IMG/VR virus record: IMGVR_UViG_3300036785_000996
Coordinates: 1 to 27,419 of that record
Reading direction: 5' to 3' (one strand)
Source: a virus
DNA: 27,419 nucleotides
Shown: piece by piece, positions 7,212 through 13,174 of the stretch
Numbering within the stretch: position 1 is the first letter of the stretch
How the letters are laid out: each line of letters opens with the position of its first letter
Translations under genes and position numbers: made by a program
The notes under the pieces: model-generated
What the model saw: only the letters and a program-made list of their open reading frames with translations
Databases searched by the model: none
What the model was told of the DNA's origin: nothing

Positions 7212-7409
7212 ATGAAAAATCCACAGGATTTTGCGTTATTCTTGCGCCGCGCGCGCGAGCAGAAATGCCTTACTGCGGCTTTGCTGGCTGAGAAGCTCGG
7301 CCTGCATCCTCACATCATCGACGATTGGGAGAAGGGAGTACGCACGCCGCGGCTGGCGTCGGCGATCCGTTGGGCCGATGCCCTCGGGCACCATCTGGAA
7401 TTGCGGTAA
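7212..7409 (+). CDS. Small XRE-family HTH regulator
   Basis: The product is a 65-residue single HTH domain: DFALFLRRAREQKCLTAALL, then EKLGLHPHIIDDWEKGVRTP as turn and recognition helix, and ALGHHLELR at the end. ATG 7212 is preceded by a purine-rich AAAGGGGGGCG; the in-frame extension up to 7098 crosses the promoter and is not used here. It stands directly before the replication gene and after an inverted repeat, so it probably controls the rightward replication operon. This is inference from position. Confidence 0.7.
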   Translation: MKNPQDFALFLRRAREQKCLTAALLAEKLGLHPHIIDDWEKGVRTPRLASAIRWADALGHHLELR

Positions 7410-7425
7410 CCTGGGGGGGCCTCCC

Positions 7426-8130
7426 ATGATCACCATTGCTCTCTTGCGCGCAGCCGGTCTCACCGAGGCTAAGGTCTTGCGTGTGGCCGAGCTGGAGGAG
7501 GCGGCTGACCGCGCCGCCAACGCGGCTCGCCAAGCCCGTTTCCGTGAGCGAAAACGTAACGCAAAAACCGTTACTAGTAACGCAAGTAACGTTGCCAACG
7601 TTACTTCCGTTACGCCTCAAATTATTGAGCAAAATCAACAACCCTGTAACGAAAGTAACGTTACAGGCGTTACGCATGGACGTATAGGAGTCCTTACTTC
7701 TTCTTCTTCTACCAAAGAAAGTAAGAAAGAAAGAAGGAAGAAAGCAAGCACCGCGCGCAAGAGCGCGCTGCTTGCCGGTTGGACCTTGCCCGAGGAAGGG
7801 ATCGCTTTCGCCAGAAGCAAGGGGTGGCCGGAGGATCGAATTTCAACCGAAGCACTGCGGTTTCGGGATCACGCCCACGCCAACGGCCGGCTTCAGGTTG
7901 ATTGGGCGGCCGCTTGGCGTGGTTGGGTCACCTCACCCTACCGGCAATCAAGCAATCAGAACGGAGGACACGTCGATGGTCGCGAGCAAAGACTCCAAGA
8001 CCGCAACCGGCGGATCAACGAATGGGAATCTGCCCTCGCGGACGCCCGCGCCTTCGCTGCCGGATCGGGAAAAGGCGGTGGCGATGGCGGAACGCCTGCT
8101 TTCACAATTTTCCCCCCAAAACGGACTTGA
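7426..8130 (+). CDS. Replication protein, DnaT/helicase-loader-like C-terminal domain
   Basis: The 234-residue protein starts at ATG 7426 behind GGGGGG. The N-terminal 45 residues form an Ala/Arg-rich helix; residues about 44-85 are a low-complexity Asn/Val/Thr/Ser stretch encoded by the iteron-like DNA; then comes a Ser/Lys-rich linker. From about 113 a domain with WTLPEEGIAFARSKGWPED, FRDHAHANGRLQVDWAAAWRGWV resembles the C-terminal DNA-binding domain of DnaT-like primosome proteins and phage replication proteins, where a conserved W-x-x-A-W-R-x-W ends the helix. A role in loading a helicase at the origin inside its own gene, like lambda O, is inferred. Its 3' end overlaps the next gene by 155 bp. 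Confidence 0.6.
   Translation: MITIALLRAAGLTEAKVLRVAELEEAADRAANAARQARFRERKRNAKTVTSNASNVANVTSVTPQIIEQNQQPCNESNVTGVTHGRIGVLTSSSSTKESKKERRKKASTARKSALLAGWTLPEEGIAFARSKGWPEDRISTEALRFRDHAHANGRLQVDWAAAWRGWVTSPYRQSSNQNGGHVDGREQRLQDRNRRINEWESALADARAFAAGSGKGGGDGGTPAFTIFPPKRT
7556..7673. repeat. Iteron-like cluster of GTAACG/CGTTAC, candidate replication origin
   Basis: Ten copies of the hexamer GTAACG or its complement CGTTAC lie within 118 bp: starts at 7556, 7569, 7577, 7586, 7599, 7608, 7646, 7655, 7659 and 7668, with many spacings of 8, 9 or 13 bp. The copies at 7655 and 7659 form the palindrome GTAACGTTAC. An AT-rich segment (7615-7641) splits the array, and a purine tract (about 7711-7745) follows. 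The array lies inside the replication gene in the same way as the lambda origin within O. Alternatively it merely reflects an Asn-Val-Thr coding repeat, but the exclusive use of AAC and GTT codons favours selection on DNA. Confidence 0.6.
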
Positions 8131-8641
8131 CCTGCGCGTCTTCCTCACGGCGATAGCCAGTATCCTGATGCACTATCCGGTTGCCGTCGGCGAGGAGATT
8201 GCGGACCCGTTTTTGGGGCTGCCGTCCAAGCTCAAGTTCCCGCCTACCCCCTATGACGTTAAACAGGCGTGTGATGAGATTGCCGCCCGCGCGCGTCCTG
8301 TTCGCTGTCTGATGGACGATTGGGATGCGCGTTCACGGGCGCAACTTGAGGAGCGCAAGCGGATCGAGGACGCGAGCCGGCGCGACCCCGACAAGGCGGC
8401 CACCGTCCGCAAGTTCGAAGACGAGATGGCCAGTCACGGCATCCACATGGAGGGCTGGAAGAAGCGTCAGCCAACAGCCCACGGCGAAACCTCACAAAGC
8501 GTGCGCAGCAAGCTTGGGCTGACCCAGGAGCAGTGGGACGCGCTGCCGGATGCCAAAATTCCGTGCGGCGCCTTCCAGAGCCTTGGCGAGGCTGTGGGAA
8601 AGGTTGTCGAGCGGACGGTGTCTCAGGAGCCCGACCAATGA
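7976..8641 (+). CDS. Conserved-type replication-region protein
   Basis: The 221-residue protein starts at ATG 7976, with GGAGG at 7963-7967, inside the preceding gene in another frame. After a Ser/Thr/Pro-rich leader comes a helical part (REKAVAMAERLLSQF to ITAIASILMHYPVAVGEEI style), then GLPSKLKFPPTPYDVKQACDE, a motif seen in small phage proteins next to helicase-loader genes. A charged helical stretch (about 125-160, SRAQLEERKRIED) follows. Enzymatic residues are not visible. Its place suggests a replication accessory function. The 155-bp overlap with the upstream gene is long; a start at ATG 8084 would remove part of it but discard the good ribosome site. Confidence 0.65.
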   Translation: MVASKDSKTATGGSTNGNLPSRTPAPSLPDREKAVAMAERLLSQFSPQNGLDLRVFLTAIASILMHYPVAVGEEIADPFLGLPSKLKFPPTPYDVKQACDEIAARARPVRCLMDDWDARSRAQLEERKRIEDASRRDPDKAATVRKFEDEMASHGIHMEGWKKRQPTAHGETSQSVRSKLGLTQEQWDALPDAKIPCGAFQSLGEAVGKVVERTVSQEPDQ

Positions 8642-8925
8642 TCGAGATTGCCGTTTTCCCGTGCTCCCGTAAGCCCGGGGAATTCATCTTCGAGGTTCTG
8701 GGCTGTCTGGTGGCCCGCTCGCGAACGCCGTTCCTTGACGCTGCGCGTCGCGTTCTAGAGGCCTTCCCGGAAAGTTCCGATGATTGGATAGCCATGCGGC
8801 ATGTAAATACCGATTACGTTGCCTTGCGCGCCAAGGTCGGAGTGGCGGCCGGCCTGACCGTCAATGAAGGGAACCATGAGCGACCGAGGTTCGCGCGCTG
8901 GCAGGCGAACGAGCGTTTCACCTGA
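8638..8925 (+). CDS. Small phage protein of unknown function
   Basis: The 95-residue product starts at ATG 8638 in an ATGA overlap with the preceding gene. Residues 1-50 read as alternating strands and a helix (EFIFEVLGCLVARSRTPFLD, then AARRVLEAFPES), like small alpha/beta proteins; the C-terminal half is basic (ERPRFARWQANERF). I do not recognise a family. It is placed between replication genes, so an accessory role there is possible but unproven. Confidence 0.6.
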   Translation: MIEIAVFPCSRKPGEFIFEVLGCLVARSRTPFLDAARRVLEAFPESSDDWIAMRHVNTDYVALRAKVGVAAGLTVNEGNHERPRFARWQANERFT

Positions 8926-8943
8926 ACCGAAAGGAAAACACCC

Positions 8944-9303
8944 ATGACCGACCGTTTCGACCGTTCCTCCCTCAACGATGCGCTGGCCAACATTTCCGAT
9001 GATCGAATGGAGGAGCATCGGCTCACCGTGGTACCATCACCGGATGACAGGCTGGCCGAGCCCAGGCCCGGCAATGGCGCCGCCAAGCTGGCGGAATCCA
9101 TCGTCGCCAAGATCGATGAATCCACCGGCTATACCGCCAATGAACTTGACCAACTCATTGCCGAGATTAGAGAAATTAAGGAGCGCACGATCAAGGAGGC
9201 GGACTTGGTGAAGGCGGCGCTCGAGCAGCATTTCGTCCTCACCGCGGAGGCGCTGGCGTTCCGCGAACGTGTCTCCAAGCGCCTGAACGGGCTCACGAAA
9301 TAA
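8944..9303 (+). CDS. Coiled-coil small phage protein
   Basis: The 119-residue protein begins at ATG 8944 with a strong CGAAAGGAAAA box (8928-8938). Residues 1-45 are polar and probably flexible; from about 46 to the end the sequence (AKLAESIVAKIDES, ELDQLIAEIREIKERTI, ADLVKAALEQHF, ALAFRERVSKRL) is continuous amphipathic helix suitable for a coiled coil. It resembles short helical phage proteins without a known activity. It closes the replication gene group; a 66-bp gap separates it from the next gene. Confidence 0.65.
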   Translation: MTDRFDRSSLNDALANISDDRMEEHRLTVVPSPDDRLAEPRPGNGAAKLAESIVAKIDESTGYTANELDQLIAEIREIKERTIKEADLVKAALEQHFVLTAEALAFRERVSKRLNGLTK

Positions 9304-9369
9304 GCTATTCGACCAGAGCATTTTGCGACCGGGGAGCGGCGGCACCGCCACAACAGGAAAGGCAAGACA

Positions 9370-10065
9370 ATGAGGCAACTTCTGCTCTCGACCGTCGCCC
9401 TCTTGGGTATCGGAATAGGGGCGGCGCAGGCCGACAACTTCACCTATACCTCGTTCGCGGTCGACCCGGGCATCTCCGTCACCCTGACCGACCCCACGCT
9501 GCTGAGCACTCCGTTCACGGCCTCGGTCGGCGAGATCACGCTCACTGGCGCCGGCACCTTCATGGGCCAGCCCATCACCAGCATCGCCGCCTGGTGCGTC
9601 GACATCCTCACCGGCCTCAACCCCACCGGCACCTACAACATCGTTCCGTTCCCGGGCCCTGGCAGTGTCGGTAATGGTAACCCGTCCATTACCGCACTAC
9701 AGGTAACCGAGATCGCGAGCCTCATCGATCATTTCGGTGGTGCATTGGACAATAATCCGGGCGTCACACAGCTGGCGATTTGGCGGTTGGAATATGGTTC
9801 TGGGCTTACGTTTTCCTCCACCAGCACCATAGGTGCTGACGACATTGCTGCGTCGATAACGTTGGCAGCAGATGCCTCGTCGGGTGGGTCCTTGTTCGAC
9901 CCATTCGCCAGTCTCGAACTGTTGGATGTGGTGCCCACCGACCAGATCCTGGCAGTTGCAGTCCCTCCGGTTCCGATCCCCGCTGCCTTGCCGCTGTTCG
10001 CCGGCGGGCTCGGCCTCATGGGCTTCCTATCCCGCCGCCGTAAGCGGAATGTCCTCGGCGCCTAA
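9370..10065 (+). CDS. Secreted PEP-CTERM/VPLPA-CTERM-like surface protein
   Basis: The 231-residue product has a signal peptide (RQLLLSTVALLGIGIGAAQA, cut after residue 21 or so), a Gly/Thr/Ser-rich beta-type middle, and a C-terminal sorting-like tail: VPIPAALPLFAGGLGL (201-216) as proline-led hydrophobic segment, then a cluster of Arg and Lys (SRRRKR). This three-part tail is that of VPLPA/PEP-CTERM proteins, which are recognised by exosortase in bacteria with extracellular polymers. A conserved W-C-V-D near residue 77 resembles other PEP-CTERM proteins of this type. ATG 9370 follows AGGAAAGG. As a phage passenger gene (moron) it could alter the host surface; that is inference. Confidence 0.75.
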   Translation: MRQLLLSTVALLGIGIGAAQADNFTYTSFAVDPGISVTLTDPTLLSTPFTASVGEITLTGAGTFMGQPITSIAAWCVDILTGLNPTGTYNIVPFPGPGSVGNGNPSITALQVTEIASLIDHFGGALDNNPGVTQLAIWRLEYGSGLTFSSTSTIGADDIAASITLAADASSGGSLFDPFASLELLDVVPTDQILAVAVPPVPIPAALPLFAGGLGLMGFLSRRRKRNVLGA

Positions 10066-10415
10066 TGTCGCCAACCAAACCTCCCCTGAGCACGGCGGCG
10101 CGTGTCGCCGTGCTCGACTACATCGCCCAAGCCCGGCGCAGAAACCCGATGCGGGGAGAACACCGATCGCAGGTGGTGGCCTACTATATCGCGGGTCACT
10201 CGCTGCGCGAATGCGCCGAGCACTTCGGCGTCTCGTTCCAGCGCGTGCATCAGGTCATACAAGCCGATGCCCCGCAGGCGATGCGCGTGCGTGACTGGCG
10301 CGCCCCCCACCCCGCGGCAGCAAAGACCACGGCCCCCGAGCGCCCCTCGAGCCCACAAGGGCAACCCCAGGGGCGGTCACCTGCTGCAGAAAACTCGGAC
10401 CCAAAAATTTTGTAA
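10065..10415 (+). CDS. Small HTH (resolvase/sigma-like) protein
   Basis: The 116-residue protein starts at ATG 10065, sharing one base with the preceding TAA (TAATG). The central part RSQVVAYYIAGHSLRECAEHF followed by GVSFQRVHQVIQ is a simple helix-turn-helix of the resolvase or sigma region-4 sort. The last 35 residues are Pro/Ala/Ser-rich and likely disordered. It may regulate late or neighbouring genes, but no target is visible. An alternative is that only the first 80 residues are functional. Confidence 0.6.
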   Translation: MSPTKPPLSTAARVAVLDYIAQARRRNPMRGEHRSQVVAYYIAGHSLRECAEHFGVSFQRVHQVIQADAPQAMRVRDWRAPHPAAAKTTAPERPSSPQGQPQGRSPAAENSDPKIL

Positions 10416-10439
10416 TCCCGGATCCCAAGACCAAAAGCT

Positions 10440-10457
10440 AAAATCCCCGGGGGTTTT
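10440..10457. terminator. Candidate bidirectional terminator between convergent genes
   Basis: An 18-bp near-palindrome of four A, TCCCC, GGGGG and four T can fold as AAAAUCC with a CCGG loop and GGGUUUU, using one G-U pair. It lies 25 bp after the stop of the rightward HTH gene and before the end of the leftward operon. The A and T flanks fit intrinsic termination in both directions, though the T run is short. Confidence 0.45.
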
Positions 10458-10500
10458 GCGCCTGCGGGCCCGCGCTCCCGCGGCCGCACGCAGCGACACT

Positions 10501-10585
10501 CCTAGGGTCAATGCCCGATACCGCATACGGCAAAACCCATAGGGTGAATCCCTGATATGCCATCAGGTAAAACCCCTAGGGTATC
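10501..10585. repeat. Tandem 37-bp repeat, 2.3 copies
   Basis: Units begin at 10501, 10538 and 10575, exactly 37 bp apart. The first two agree at 26 of 36 compared positions, and the third is cut off after about 10 bp. Each unit opens with a CCTAGGGT or CATAGGGT core, and the second contains the perfect inverted repeat CCTGAT-ATGCC-ATCAGG (10551-10567). The array fills the space between two convergent gene ends; the third core includes the TAG stop of the leftward gene. It could be a protein-binding array or a terminator zone. Confidence 0.65.
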
Positions 10586-10803
10586 CTGCGCAGCATGGAG
10601 TCGACGGCTTCCGGCGGCTGCCCGGCCCGATCCATCAGCAGCAGCAGGTCGCAGATGACCGCGACCGACTTGGCCACCTTGCAGCGTCCCGCTAGGCTGT
10701 AGAGGATCTGCCGGCGGTTGATGCCGAGCAGGCGTTCGGTCATAGCGGCGGAATGCGGCAGCCGCAGCTGCCGCAACGCCGCCGCAAACTCTTCCTTGGT
10801 CAT
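10576..10803 (-). CDS. Small HTH-like protein, end of leftward mini-operon
   Basis: The 75-residue product reads as three to four helices: EEFAAALRQLRLPHSAAMTE, then RLLGINRRQILYSLAGRCKV and a hydrophobic closing helix (SVAVICDLLLLMDRAG). The G-x-x-R-R-x-x-x-Y-x-L-x-G pattern in the middle is close to that of the 114-residue protein at 20638-20982, so both probably share a phage HTH fold. The ATG at 10803 overlaps the upstream stop as ATGA. The stop lies inside the 37-bp repeat. Confidence 0.65.
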   Translation of the reverse strand: MTKEEFAAALRQLRLPHSAAMTERLLGINRRQILYSLAGRCKVAKSVAVICDLLLLMDRAGQPPEAVDSMLRRIP

Positions 10804-10994
10804 TGCTGCCCTTCCGCCGCCTCCGCGCGTTCACGATCCAGCCGCTCAAGGTCCGCTATCGCCTCTTCCTCAGTGCGGCCGCAGCCGACATGGTGACGGT
10901 CGGTTTCATCGTTCCACCATGCCATCCAATCGAGATACTCGCCGAGCGACAGCCGCGACACATCGCGCGTGAGCATCTTGCGCTCTTTGCTCAT
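10800..10994 (-). CDS. Small acidic phage protein
   Basis: The 64-residue product starts at ATG 10994, four nucleotides after the stop of the micro-ORF before it. It has a basic start (SKERKMLTRDVSRL), an aromatic centre (GEYLDWMAWWNDETDRHH) and an acidic helix rich in Glu and Arg. No family is recognised. An in-frame start further upstream (11060) exists, but it would overlap the tightly packed micro-ORF. Confidence 0.6.
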   Translation of the reverse strand: MSKERKMLTRDVSRLSLGEYLDWMAWWNDETDRHHVGCGRTEEEAIADLERLDRERAEAAEGQQ

Positions 10995-10998
10995 AGCG

Positions 10999-11073
10999 TC
11001 ACCCGTGCGGCCATTGCCGCTGGCGCAGCACAATGCGGGCAATGGCCACGATGGCGTCATGTTGCGTAATCAT
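10999..11073 (-). CDS. Candidate 24-residue microprotein
   Basis: ATG at 11073-11071 overlaps the preceding stop as ATGA, and the frame MITQHDAIVAIARIVLRQRQ plus WPHG ends at TGA 11001-10999, four bases before the next ATG. The fit between the two neighbours, with no spare bases, is the main support. The peptide would be one amphipathic helix with a basic end. It may be a real small protein or a coupling leader that carries ribosomes to the next gene. Confidence 0.4.
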   Translation of the reverse strand: MITQHDAIVAIARIVLRQRQWPHG

Positions 11074-11171
11074 TGGCGAGCTTCCGCGAGAATACGCTTT
11101 ACCTCATTGCACAACTCGCGGTGCGACGGCTCACGCCCGAGCTTCGCCTTGAGCGCTTGGTAAATAGTCAT
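11070..11171 (-). CDS. 33-residue small protein
   Basis: ATG 11171 has the box CGAAAGGGGAA (complement of 11175-11185) at good distance, shared with other genes of this phage. The product (TIYQALKAKLGREPSHRELC and onward to AEARQ) is a short, mostly helical peptide with the look of a winged-helix or HTH fragment ('G-R-E-P-S-H-R-E-L'). The strong ribosome site supports translation in spite of the length. A longer in-frame extension to 11387 has no such site. Confidence 0.55.
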   Translation of the reverse strand: MTIYQALKAKLGREPSHRELCNEVKRILAEARQ

Positions 11172-11238
11172 GTGTTCCCCTTTCGAAGGAATGGGCAGGA
11201 TCGCCCGATAGGACGCCCGCAGGCGTCCCGTCGCGCAA

Positions 11239-11484
11239 TCAATCCATGTAGCCGTTTGGATACTGAGTTTTGGCGTGGTCGCGGCACGATGGGCACGGCT
11301 CAATATGATTGGGCGAGTAGTAACCGGGCCGTTCCTTGGCAACGCGCTTGGCGCCGGAATAGTTGTCGCCACCCTGCCATTCGTCAAAGCAGTAGAATTG
11401 CGCGGTCTCCTTCGTGAGCCGGCCGAGCGTCAGGCACGGGCCGCAGATGGAAAAGGCGCGGACGATCTTTGATTGGTTGGTCAT
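11239..11484 (-). CDS. Small protein with two CxxC pairs
   Basis: The 81-residue product contains CGPC at residues 14-17 and CPSC at about 64-67, likely four ligands of one zinc site, with an aromatic acidic middle (FYCFDEWQGGDNYSG). ATG 11484 is preceded by CGAAAGGGAA (complement of 11491-11500). It is the second gene of the leftward mini-operon. No family is recognised; a small nucleic-acid- or protein-binding zinc protein is a fair guess. Confidence 0.65.
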   Translation of the reverse strand: MTNQSKIVRAFSICGPCLTLGRLTKETAQFYCFDEWQGGDNYSGAKRVAKERPGYYSPNHIEPCPSCRDHAKTQYPNGYMD

Positions 11485-11550
11485 GGTTGTTTCCCTTTCG
11501 AGGACCGGCGGATTGCCGTTCTGATGCCCCGTGAGGCATCAGGGCCGCAA

Positions 11551-11823
11551 TCAGCTGACGCGAGGAAGCCGACGAATGGTGGAGGGCGAGTTGACGTACT
11601 TGTCTTGTACGCTAGGCATCCGGCCGAATTTCTCCTGGTAGGCCGATAAGAATATTTGAGCGTCGCGGTCTTCCTCGAGGTACAGTGTGTCGAGGTTGCG
11701 ATAAGAGTAGCGGCTTAAGGCACCAATGATCAGGTTGACGGCGTTGCAATCCTCGATCGTGACCTTGAGCCATCCATGCGCCGGATCGGAGATGTGAGTG
11801 AAGATCTTGGTTGCGGTGTTCAT
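11551..11823 (-). CDS. Small phage protein, first gene of leftward mini-operon
   Basis: The 90-residue protein starts at ATG 11823 with CGAAAGGGAA (complement of 11828-11837). It reads as strands followed by a helix: KIFTHISDPAHGWLKVTIED, NLIIGALSRYSYRN, then TLYLEEDRDAQIFLSAYQEK. The pattern resembles small alpha/beta phage proteins of unknown function. The frame continues open far upstream to 12438, but that part crosses the operator region and an opposing gene, so it is not used. It is preceded by twin operators. Confidence 0.65.
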   Translation of the reverse strand: MNTATKIFTHISDPAHGWLKVTIEDCNAVNLIIGALSRYSYRNLDTLYLEEDRDAQIFLSAYQEKFGRMPSVQDKYVNSPSTIRRLPRVS

Positions 11824-12015
11824 GGCGTTCCCTTTCGTTGACCATCCCACCATAGCACACCATGCAAGGATTGCACATGCTATGTTTGCAGTGCTGCCAT
11901 GCAAGGATTGCATATGGGGCTGATCATGGTTCCAGATTCGTTCCGAGGTGTAAGATCGCCTTGGTCGCAATGCGGCCCTATCTATGCTAAAGCCCATCCA
12001 ATTCAGGGTGTTACA
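11824..12015. promoter_or_regulatory. Divergent promoter region with twin 20-bp operators
   Basis: CCATGCAAGGATTGCA followed by CATG (11860-11879) or TATG (11897-11916) occurs twice, 19 of 20 bases identical and 37 bp apart. Each contains the perfect inverted repeat TGCAA-GGA-TTGCA. On the minus strand, TTGCAT in the second copy and TAGCAT 16 nt further could be the -35 and -10 of the leftward operon, so a bound repressor would cover the promoter. On the plus strand TTGGTC (11961-11966) and TATGCT (11983-11988) are a weak promoter candidate for the gene at 12016. A GATTC (GANTC) site lies at 11935. Confidence 0.6.
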
Positions 12016-12264
12016 ATGGCTGGAGCCAAGTGGAATCAGCTCAGTAGACGCGATCACATGCGCCGGCACGGCGTCACCAGCGTTGCCGACGACCGCGAGG
12101 TGATCGCCATGCTGGGACGCAGCACACAGCCTAACCCCAAGGTCCCAAAGGCGGAACTGCGCCGCCAAGCGCAAGAGGCCATAACCGAATGGGCTACCCG
12201 CCAAGGTCATAACAAACCTGAAGACCCCCCGGGGGTACCTGTCCCCATTAAACGAAAACCCTAA
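12016..12264 (+). CDS. Small basic protein
   Basis: The 82-residue product begins at ATG 12016 behind AGGGTG. It has a basic helical N-terminal part (KWNQLSRRDHMRRHGVTSVA), a middle with DDREVIAMLGRS and a helix KAELRRQAQEAITEWATRQG, then a proline-rich tail. The frame upstream to 11899 runs through an operator and is not used. As the only rightward gene facing the twin operators it may encode their regulator, but no clear HTH is visible. Function unknown. Confidence 0.5.
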   Translation: MAGAKWNQLSRRDHMRRHGVTSVADDREVIAMLGRSTQPNPKVPKAELRRQAQEAITEWATRQGHNKPEDPPGVPVPIKRKP

Positions 12265-12504
12265 CCAATCCAAGCCATTGCGAAAGTTGTTGACACATAC
12301 CCCCCTTGAACGCCGAGCCCCACTCTCTATAGGCTTAGAACCTGCCGGAACCCGCGTTAAGTCAGTCGCCCTTAGCCCCTCCCAGCAAGTGGGCTCCGGT
12401 GCTGGATCGATCGCTGGTCGCCCTAGACCAGCGGTCATCCAGCGACAGGCAGTGTCCCCCGCAAACCGAGTGAGCCAATGAGCGATGATCAGAACGCCTC
12501 TGGA

Positions 12505-12537
12505 CTACCGGTATTCGGTACTACCGGTAACCGGTAG
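12505..12537. repeat. CTACCGGTA repeat cluster, operator-like
   Basis: CTACCGGTA occurs at 12505-12513 and 12521-12529, 16 bp apart, and the second copy forms a perfect 7-bp inverted repeat with CCGGTAG (12521-12537, centre TAA). The arrangement is typical of a multi-site binding region for a dimeric protein. No gene starts immediately next to it. Confidence 0.55.
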
Positions 12538-12750
12538 TTCATGCTTTCTCCCTCTGGTGCTGTGATCCTCAGTCACCGATGCAGCGAGGCTAACTCCTTG
12601 ATATGATTGGGTCCTCAGACTTGGTCCTCGAGGGTGGGTAACGCTGGGGTAACAGGTGAGGCAGGGGAGGGACCCCCCCGGGGTGGCCTCCCGGGGCGCG
12701 CAGAGGGCGGCGCGCCAATGGGTCCACCGAGGGAGATGAAGGCCGCCCGG

Positions 12751-12836
12751 TCCCTCGTGCCCCCCAGAAAATTCTGCTTGGAATGTGGCGAGGCGGTGCT
12801 GCGGGGTGCTTGGGGCTGAGCTTGTGGCACGAGGGA
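12751..12836. other. Possible structured RNA element or paired sites
   Basis: TCCCTCGTGCC (12751-12761) and GGCACGAGGGA (12826-12836) are a perfect 11-bp inverted repeat enclosing 64 nt. Inside is a small perfect hairpin, CAGAA-AA-TTCTG (12765-12776), and G-rich sequence able to pair further. The outer helix is long and GC-rich enough to close a stable RNA of 86 nt. No promoter or terminator is identified, so transcription is unproven. Confidence 0.35.
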
Positions 12837-13174
12837 GGGAGAGGCTGCGGTTCGGCTGTTCAGCGGGTGCTTTTGGTGAGGGGTGTGTCTGGTGCGGTCT
12901 AATCCATGAGGGGTTGGGTGTGGGATGAAGGTGTTCGGCTGTGCGATTGAAGTACTTCGATAGTATTGGCTGGTGGTGGATGGCGGGGGATTGGGGCTGG
13001 ACAGGGGTGACTAGATGGTTTTGGATGTGGGGTGAGGCCAGCGGTGTTTTGGGCGTTGGGCGAGGGGGTGGTTCCCCTTGGCTCATGTGGCGGTCCATCC
13101 ACGGGTTTGCGTTGGTTTGCGTGGTTGCCGCTGGTCTCACGCATATAGAGTGTGGGCTATGGGGGTTGTTTCCC

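Larger units (their letters stand above)
12265..13174. other. Long region without a convincing gene, G/T-skewed
   Basis: No frame in this 910-bp stretch has both a ribosome site and gene-like protein sequence. From about 12600 to 13140 the plus strand is very rich in G and T and poor in C (runs such as GGCGGGGGATTGGGG near 12980), while the opposite strand is open for 244 codons only because stops are rare in C/A-rich sequence; the product is Pro/His/Ser-rich and unlike a protein. The region contains inverted repeats (12505-12537; arms at 12751 and 12826), a TTGACA at 12290-12295 without a matching -10, and G-run clusters. An origin, packaging or attachment site or noncoding RNA would fit. 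Confidence 0.6.

Noticed and set aside
10501-10585. CRISPR array
   Set aside because: Only 2.3 diverged copies with no separate spacers; it is a short tandem repeat.
12290-12295. Perfect TTGACA as a promoter
   Set aside because: No acceptable -10 box 15-19 nt downstream, so it was noted only as a possible site.
12607-12819. 70-codon plus-strand frame with one CxxC
   Set aside because: No ribosome site, low-complexity Gly/Pro sequence, and it ends within the 11-bp inverted-repeat structure.
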